A DNA stretch of 45,548 bases from Planctomycetes bacterium RIFCSPLOWO2_12_FULL_50_35. GTDB taxonomy: Bacteria > Planctomycetota > Brocadiia > Brocadiales > Bathyanammoxibiaceae. Of the stretch, positions 41,161 to 45,548 are shown one piece after another (the stretch's first letter is position 1; each line of letters opens with the position of its first letter). Location: contig MHZB01000030.1 of assembly GCA_001828605.1 (NCBI GenBank), positions 1 to 45,548 of the forward strand, in the 5' to 3' direction. The position numbers and the translations under genes are program-made. The notes under the pieces were generated by a model. It did no database searches, was not told where the DNA came from, and saw only the letters and a list, made by a program, of their open reading frames with translations.

Positions 41161-42258
41161 ATGCATCCGCGCCTTACTGTTTGGTCTCAACAGTTTTGTA
41201 AAAAGTGGTACTTGGGGCTGTTACTTATCCTCTATTGGCTTGGGTGGGGAATTGTACAAGATTGGTTTTTTGAATATGCACGCAAATATATTGAGAATCA
41301 TTCTGGTTCTTTAGTCTTAATTTTGGAGTTCATACTAAGGCATTACCAACTAATACCTTGGCTCTTAATACCTATCGTTATAATAGTATTAATTATATGG
41401 ACATACATTGAGGCTGTACATATTGAGGATAAAACTAAAACAGATAAGCCTTCAAAAGAAAAATCAAAGCTTTCAGTTCAAATTCCTTTTATAAAAATTT
41501 TGCAACCTGTGGGAAGCACAAATTATGAAATATTCATGGCTGCGGAAATATATAATCCTAATCAACGTCCAATGACAATACATTCGAAACTGATAATTGG
41601 GAAAGAAGAAAGAGCAGTTAACCATGAAAATATAATGGGGAAACCAGAAATGGAACTCTTTTTAGAACCAGGGAGGAATCTCAAAAGGCTTCTTATTACA
41701 CGGTATCCTTTTAATCCTTCTGAATTAGAAGCACATTTAAGATGTTACGAAGTAAATGGTACTGAGGTTTTTACAGAGCCCTTAAAGCTACCTGCTTATG
41801 TTGAAAATAAAACAAAAACGGAAGAATCTGATTTATCAAGAATTATAAATGATTTAAAAAGTTATTGGGAGTTGTATTTCAAACTGGTTAAAGAAGTAAT
41901 AGATGAGATAAAACAGTATAATACGCCGCTTCCTGCGGACTGGACGACAGAGAAAGGCCAAAAGCTAAAAGAATATTTAACGGAAATAGATAAGATGTGC
42001 TTGTCTTTAAAGATAAACCGTCGAAGATTGTATTTTTTTAAGCAAAAATGGGGTGGAAGCAATGCAACTTTTAAACATGTCGAATACAAATACTACTATG
42101 TAGATATAAATAGCATTGAGGACATATTAACACATTACAAACTTGCAGAGAGCTATAGAATGCTAAATAAGACACAAAAGACCCTAGAGGATAGTTATCG
42201 TAAGTTCTTGGATGAACTTGCTACATTAGAGACTACTATATCTATAAAGAAAAAATAA
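41161..42258 (+). CDS. AT-rich membrane protein of unknown function
   Basis: No family recognised. The 365-residue protein has two N-terminal membrane helices, about 17-38 (WYLGLLLILYWLGWGIVQDWFF) and 62-83 (LIPWLLIPIVIIVLIIWTY). A charged linker is followed by a cytosolic part with a beta-like section (about 100-215; FMAAEIYNPNQRPMTIHSKLIIG) and a helical section (about 220-360). Base use is clearly more AT-rich than neighbours (many AAA, ATA, TTA codons), suggesting recent acquisition. It is flanked on both sides by palindromic repeats. Start could be leaderless; no Shine-Dalgarno is seen. Confidence 0.6.
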   Translation: MHPRLTVWSQQFCKKWYLGLLLILYWLGWGIVQDWFFEYARKYIENHSGSLVLILEFILRHYQLIPWLLIPIVIIVLIIWTYIEAVHIEDKTKTDKPSKEKSKLSVQIPFIKILQPVGSTNYEIFMAAEIYNPNQRPMTIHSKLIIGKEERAVNHENIMGKPEMELFLEPGRNLKRLLITRYPFNPSELEAHLRCYEVNGTEVFTEPLKLPAYVENKTKTEESDLSRIINDLKSYWELYFKLVKEVIDEIKQYNTPLPADWTTEKGQKLKEYLTEIDKMCLSLKINRRRLYFFKQKWGGSNATFKHVEYKYYYVDINSIEDILTHYKLAESYRMLNKTQKTLEDSYRKFLDELATLETTISIKKK

Positions 42259-42299
42259 GTAATCAATTCTTGGAATTGCAATCTGTTAGAGCTAATAAG

Positions 42300-42690
42300 C
42301 TTACGAAGCGTACCCACGGACCGCTGTTGTGGTGTCTGGTCTTTGTACCAGATGTCATTTTTATTCGTCCGGTGCGGAGACCGGACGCTACAGGGATTTA
42401 GTATGGGCTACCCTTGCGGCTGCCCGGCTATGGTCGAACGGACAGGGGCAGGTTCGCCAAAAGCGGATGTGCCTAGGGCATGACGCCTCTGACACAAATC
42501 GGACAGTTACAAATACATTGCAGTTGCAGAGTTTACTCTACTCTAAGTCGAGCAAGCTCGACCACTACACAGCCTTGTGGCAGACAAGCTCGATAAATCG
42601 AGAGCTACAAATCAGTCTTTTTCGGGCAGGTTAAAAACCTGTCCCTACATAAGTGACTCTTTTGTAGGGACAAACCTTTAGGTTTGTCCG
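42300..42690. repeat. cluster of palindromic repeats
   Basis: The 521-bp gap between the AT-rich gene and hypE is packed with hairpins: GTCTGGT...ACCAGA (42334-42353), GTCCGGT...ACCGGAC (42367-42386, then gctac), gtcgagcaagctcgac (about 42548), gctcgataaatcgag (about 42585), gggcaggttaaaaacctgtccctac (about 42616) and gggacaaacctttaggtttgtcc (about 42668). No gene is convincing; ORF 42329-42634 only translates these repeats. Confidence 0.75.
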
Positions 42691-42779
42691 CAAGCGGCGA
42701 CTGCATCGAGGCATAATCCCCATGATATTTAAACATAACGACTTACGGGCAGGGGCACAACGTATAATATCCTTACGGT

Positions 42780-43823
42780 TCAGCATATCCTGGGCAGGAG
42801 TTCGCCCGAGGCCATGAGCACTACCCGTCTTCCGCCGATGTTCGTCCTGAGTACGACTGAGCCTTTATGGTCATTCGTAACCCGTCCTATCTTGCGGGCA
42901 TCCCTGCCAAGGGGATGTGAGCGCAGGGCATCCACCGCCCTATCTTCGCCGCCGGAGGCAACAAACGAAAGAAACCTGCCCTCGTTTGCTATATACAGCG
43001 GGTCCAGGCCAAGAATCTCACAGGCGCCCCTCACCGGTTCGGGGACGGGGATACTGTCCTCCCAAATCTCAATGCCTACATTCGCAGCGCTTGCAATCTC
43101 ATTGAGCACAGACGATAATCCGCCGCGTGTGGCATCTCTCAGACAATGCACCTCCGCCCCGGATTTGAGGACCTTTTCTACGGGGCCCCACAGGGGGGCC
43201 GAATCACTCTCTACATTCGTCTCAAGATTGAGCCCCTCTCTTGCAACCATAACGGCTATACCGTGGAGGCCGATAGCACCGTTCAGAATTATATTGTCTC
43301 CCGACCTGACCGCCTTAGGCGATATACCTTCATATTCGACCGTGCCGACACCCGTAGTATTAATGAATATCCCGTCCGCACTGCCTTTCTCCACCACCTT
43401 GGTATCGCCCGTTACAACCATTACATCGGCGTCCTTGCAGGCGTTAGAAATTGACTTAACTATCCTGGCCAAATCGGCCATCAGGAACCCTTCCTCTATA
43501 ATGAAAGAAAGGCTGAGCATCAGCGGTCTTGCCCCGCACATCGCCAAGTCGTTCACCGTACCGTGTACCGACAGACTGCCGATGTCGCCGCCGGGGAAGA
43601 AGATGGGTTTTACCACAAAGGAGTCCGTGGTAAATGCAAGTCTGGAATTACCAAGCTCAAAGACTGCGCCGTCGTGGAGCAGTTCAAGATATTTATTTTT
43701 AAGCGCAGGCACGAACAGCTTGCTCACTAACTCGGCGGAAGGGATGCCGCCGCTTCCGTGGGCGAGGGTAATCTTGGCATCAGTAGAGAAGGGGGTGGGG
43801 CATAAGGGGTTGAACTCGGCCAA
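42780..43823 (-). CDS. hypE: Hydrogenase maturation protein HypE
   Basis: Dehydrates the thiocarboxamide that HypF builds on its C-terminal cysteine, giving the cyanide ligand of NiFe-hydrogenase. The 347-residue PurM-like ATP-binding protein has AHGSGGIPSAELV and FTTDSFVVKPIFFPGGDIG near the start, HCLRDATRGGLSSVLNEIA in the middle, and the essential C-terminal PRIC ending in cysteine. It follows hypD by 6 bp in the minus-strand run hypF-hypC-hypD-hypE. No hydrogenase structural genes are in the window. Confidence 0.97.
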   Translation of the reverse strand: MAEFNPLCPTPFSTDAKITLAHGSGGIPSAELVSKLFVPALKNKYLELLHDGAVFELGNSRLAFTTDSFVVKPIFFPGGDIGSLSVHGTVNDLAMCGARPLMLSLSFIIEEGFLMADLARIVKSISNACKDADVMVVTGDTKVVEKGSADGIFINTTGVGTVEYEGISPKAVRSGDNIILNGAIGLHGIAVMVAREGLNLETNVESDSAPLWGPVEKVLKSGAEVHCLRDATRGGLSSVLNEIASAANVGIEIWEDSIPVPEPVRGACEILGLDPLYIANEGRFLSFVASGGEDRAVDALRSHPLGRDARKIGRVTNDHKGSVVLRTNIGGRRVVLMASGELLPRIC

Positions 43824-43829
43824 GGTTTC

Positions 43830-44915
43830 TTAAACCCTCCTATAGTTGAAATATGCGGCGCATGCACCCTCGGAGGATACCATGGGCGCACCCAGGGGCC
43901 TTTGGGGCGTACAGCGTGTGCCGAAGGCCGTACACTCATTGGGCTTTTTAAGTCCCTGCAGTATGTAACCCGCAATACACTCAGACGGCTCCTCCACCGT
44001 CAGGCCGTTTAAACTGAACAAACTCTCGGCGTCAAAGTCCCGGTAGGACTCCCTCAGCGCAAGCCCGCTCTTTGGTATGACGCCGATACCCCTCCACTTT
44101 CTGTCCGCCGCCTCAAAGACCTCGTCCACCGCCTGCTGCGCCAGGACGTTGCCCTCCGGTCTTGCCGACCTCCCGTAGGCGTTTTCCACCTCGCACCGTC
44201 CCTCCTCCAGTTGTTTCACCAGCTTATACACGCCGAAGAGGATGTCCAGCGGTTCAAAGCCCGTTATCACTATGGGCACGCGGTATTTCTTCGTAATCCT
44301 CTCGTACCCCCCTTGTCCTATTACGGTGCTGACGTGTCCGGGGGCCAAGAAACCGTTTAGAACCAGGTTGGGCGTAGAGAGGATGGCCTCAAGCGCCGGC
44401 GGGACAAGCACGTGCGCCACCAGGGCGGAGAAATTCTTTATACCGAGTTTTTTGGCCTGGATTATGGCCATGGCAACGGCCGGAGCGGTGGTCTCAAAGC
44501 CTACGGAAAAGAACACCACCTTTCTGTCCGGGGATTCCCTGGCTATCTTTATGGCGTCGAGGGGCGAGTAAAGTATCCTGACGTCCGCCCCCTCCGCCCG
44601 GCTGGTAATGAGGTTCTTCTCGGAACCAGGCACACGGAGCATGTCACCAAAGGAGCAGAATATAACCTCAGACTGCGAGGCTATATACACAGCCTTATCC
44701 AGCATCTCGATGGGGGTTACACATACGGGACATCCCGGACCGTGTATCAGCGTGATTTTGCTGGGGAGGAGCGTGTCTATGCCGAACTTTATTATGTTAT
44801 GGGTCTGGCCTCCGCAGACCTCCATAATAGTCCAATCCCTGTGCAAGATGTCTGTTATTGCCCTTATGTATTTCCGTACAGGCTCAGAGCCCCTGTATTC
44901 ATCAACGTATTTCAC
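43830..44915 (-). CDS. hypD: Hydrogenase maturation protein HypD
   Basis: Iron-sulfur scaffold that with HypC holds the Fe(CN)2CO unit for NiFe-hydrogenase. The 361-residue protein has the conserved cysteines in [11 protein letters not shown] (about 38-41) and [11 protein letters not shown] (about 66-72), with further cysteines in the C-terminal region ([25 protein letters not shown]). Its ATG overlaps the hypC stop by 4 nt, so the complex partners are translationally coupled. Confidence 0.97.
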   Translation of the reverse strand: MKYVDEYRGSEPVRKYIRAITDILHRDWTIMEVCGGQTHNIIKFGIDTLLPSKITLIHGPGCPVCVTPIEMLDKAVYIASQSEVIFCSFGDMLRVPGSEKNLITSRAEGADVRILYSPLDAIKIARESPDRKVVFFSVGFETTAPAVAMAIIQAKKLGIKNFSALVAHVLVPPALEAILSTPNLVLNGFLAPGHVSTVIGQGGYERITKKYRVPIVITGFEPLDILFGVYKLVKQLEEGRCEVENAYGRSARPEGNVLAQQAVDEVFEAADRKWRGIGVIPKSGLALRESYRDFDAESLFSLNGLTVEEPSECIAGYILQGLKKPNECTAFGTRCTPQRPLGAPMVSSEGACAAYFNYRRV

Positions 44916-45139
44916 AGCCCTATCTCTTTCAGTGTATCGAATGCGTCTTTGGCCTTTTCCTCGTCAATCTTGCTTATTGCAAAGCCTATATGCACCAGTA
45001 CCCAGTCGCCCTCCTGCACGTCGTCCAGATATGCAAGACAGGTCTCCCTTTTTGTCCCGCCGAAATCCACGACGCCCATCCTCAGACCGAGGGCGTTGTC
45101 CTCTATCTTTACTACCTTTCCCGGAACGCCTAAACACAT
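44912..45139 (-). CDS. hypC: Hydrogenase maturation chaperone HypC
   Basis: Small chaperone that delivers the iron centre to the hydrogenase large subunit with HypD. The 75-residue protein begins [10 protein letters not shown], with the essential Cys2 exposed after Met removal, and keeps the family [12 protein letters not shown] and the C-terminal helix [15 protein letters not shown] paralogue (HupF/HybG) would look alike; the hypF-C-D-E order favours HypC. Stop overlaps the hypD start. Confidence 0.96.
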   Translation of the reverse strand: MCLGVPGKVVKIEDNALGLRMGVVDFGGTKRETCLAYLDDVQEGDWVLVHIGFAISKIDEEKAKDAFDTLKEIGL

Positions 45140-45147
45140 ATTGAGCC

Positions 45148-45440
45148 TCTAAAAATTCTGCAAGGTTGTACTGCAAACATCTTACGTCTGGTACAGAGAC
45201 CAGACGCTACAAAAGCCTTGTTAAAATCAAGGGCACCGCAGGGGCGTATTGCAATACGCCCCTGCGAGTTTTGCGGACAGGGCTAAAGACCTGTTCCCAT
45301 TTTTACACGCTCGATAAATCGAGCAGAATAACAAGGTGCGTCGAGACGCACCCTACAATATTATCTGTAGCGTGCGAGCCTGCCCGCACGTAATCATGGC
45401 AACAAGCTGCCACATACATCCTTTGCTCAGAATGACACAC
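45148..45440. repeat. cluster of palindromic repeats between hypF and hypC
   Basis: The 327-bp gap inside the hyp operon contains GTCTGGT...ACCAGAC then gctac (45186-45210), the perfect 28-base palindrome with arm GCAGGGGCGTATTG (45238-45265), cagggctaaagacctg (about 45285), gctcgataaatcgagc (about 45309), ggtgcgtcgagacgcacc, and a 'gtagcgtgcgagcctgcccgcacg...cagaatgac' module (about 45366-45439). No gene seen. Confidence 0.78.
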
Positions 45441-45466
45441 GCTGTAAGAACAGCCTTACAACAGTA

Positions 45467-45548
45467 TTATGCCATCTTTACCCCTAGAATGTGTCCGGCC
45501 ACGGCCACCTGCCCAAGAGAGATGCCGCCGTCGTTGGGAGGAATCCTC
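45467..45548 (-). CDS. hypF: Carbamoyltransferase HypF, C-terminal end only
   Basis: HypF makes the cyanide precursor from carbamoyl phosphate and passes it to HypE. Only the last 26 residues are in the window, read by hand: RIPPNDGGISLGQVAVAGH followed by ILGVKMA and a TAA at 45469-45467. PPNDGGISLGQ is the diagnostic end of the Kae1-like carbamoyltransferase domain. It is upstream of hypC in transcription order, so the run is hypF-hypC-hypD-hypE, with a repeat cluster between the first two. Confidence 0.9.
   Translation of the reverse strand, partial: RIPPNDGGISLGQVAVAGHILGVKMA

Noticed and set aside
42329-42634. 101-aa ORF in the gap before hypE
   Set aside because: It translates a run of palindromic repeats; composition and lack of a ribosome-binding site argue against a gene.
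42814-43833. 339-aa plus-strand ORF
   Set aside because: Antisense shadow of hypE, which has all family motifs on the minus strand.
1500-45300. Palindromes as rho-independent terminators
   Set aside because: They lack following T tracts, occur inside operons and are often perfect 13-14 bp palindromes with minimal loops.
42300-45440. Possible CRISPR array from repeated palindromes
   Set aside because: Repeat units differ in sequence, spacing is irregular and there are no uniform spacers or cas genes.

Overview
This is a gene-dense bacterial chromosome segment from a Gram-negative cell. An outer membrane is implied by an LptE-like lipoprotein, a BamD-like TPR protein and an MlaEFD-type lipid transport operon. 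No rRNA or marker gene fixes the taxon. A MamK-type actin homologue, c-di-AMP synthase genes and dense palindromic intergenic repeats would fit Planctomycetota (Brocadiae-like) or another deep lineage such as Nitrospirota or Omnitrophota. That placement is inference with low confidence.

Left block (1-17001, all minus strand): a long housekeeping array in which genes overlap or nearly touch. Read in transcription order it runs pheA, tpiA, secG / yicC, gmk, coaC, dut, ftsK, rimO, pgsA / recO, BamD-like TPR, lptE-like, folP, cdaA, cdaR, pdxJ / dapA, folE (cut by the window edge). Slashes mark gaps filled by palindromic repeat elements. A divergent promoter pair at about 17070-17137 separates this block from plus-strand NYN-domain and rnc genes, which meet minus-strand queE-queC tail to tail.

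Middle block (19800-31600): a two-gene locus encodes a coiled-coil protein and a MamK-like actin. Then come a small Cys/His protein, thrC, a 58-codon small ORF, nth, and a pyruvate-dehydrogenase-type operon (thioredoxin-like protein, E1 alpha, E1 beta, E2). That operon is split between E1 beta and E2 by a 2.25-kb island. The island carries an IS1595-type transposase relic, an internally deleted HsdS tail and an intact ImmA-like metallopeptidase / DUF4411 pair, and it is flanked by a nearly perfect 21-bp inverted repeat.

Right block (31600-45548): a small membrane protein, a PEBP-family protein, a PhoD-like phosphatase, the operon mlaE (with STAS domain)-mlaF-mlaD-auxiliary lipoprotein-DUF3313 lipoprotein, tRNA-Pro(CGG), a DUF2283 protein, argC, an AT-rich membrane protein of unknown function, and the NiFe-hydrogenase maturation genes hypF (3' end only), hypC, hypD, hypE.

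The most pervasive unexplained signal is a family of intergenic elements. They combine 'GTAG...CTAC'-type hairpins with variable arms, longer 'tagcgtgcgag...cagaatgac' modules, and terminal inverted repeats near GAGACCTCTGAAAAATCT. They sit inside operons, supply the stop codons of pdxJ and argC, and create false N-terminal extensions in the ORF track for pdhB and pdhC. Several hairpins show compensatory base changes.
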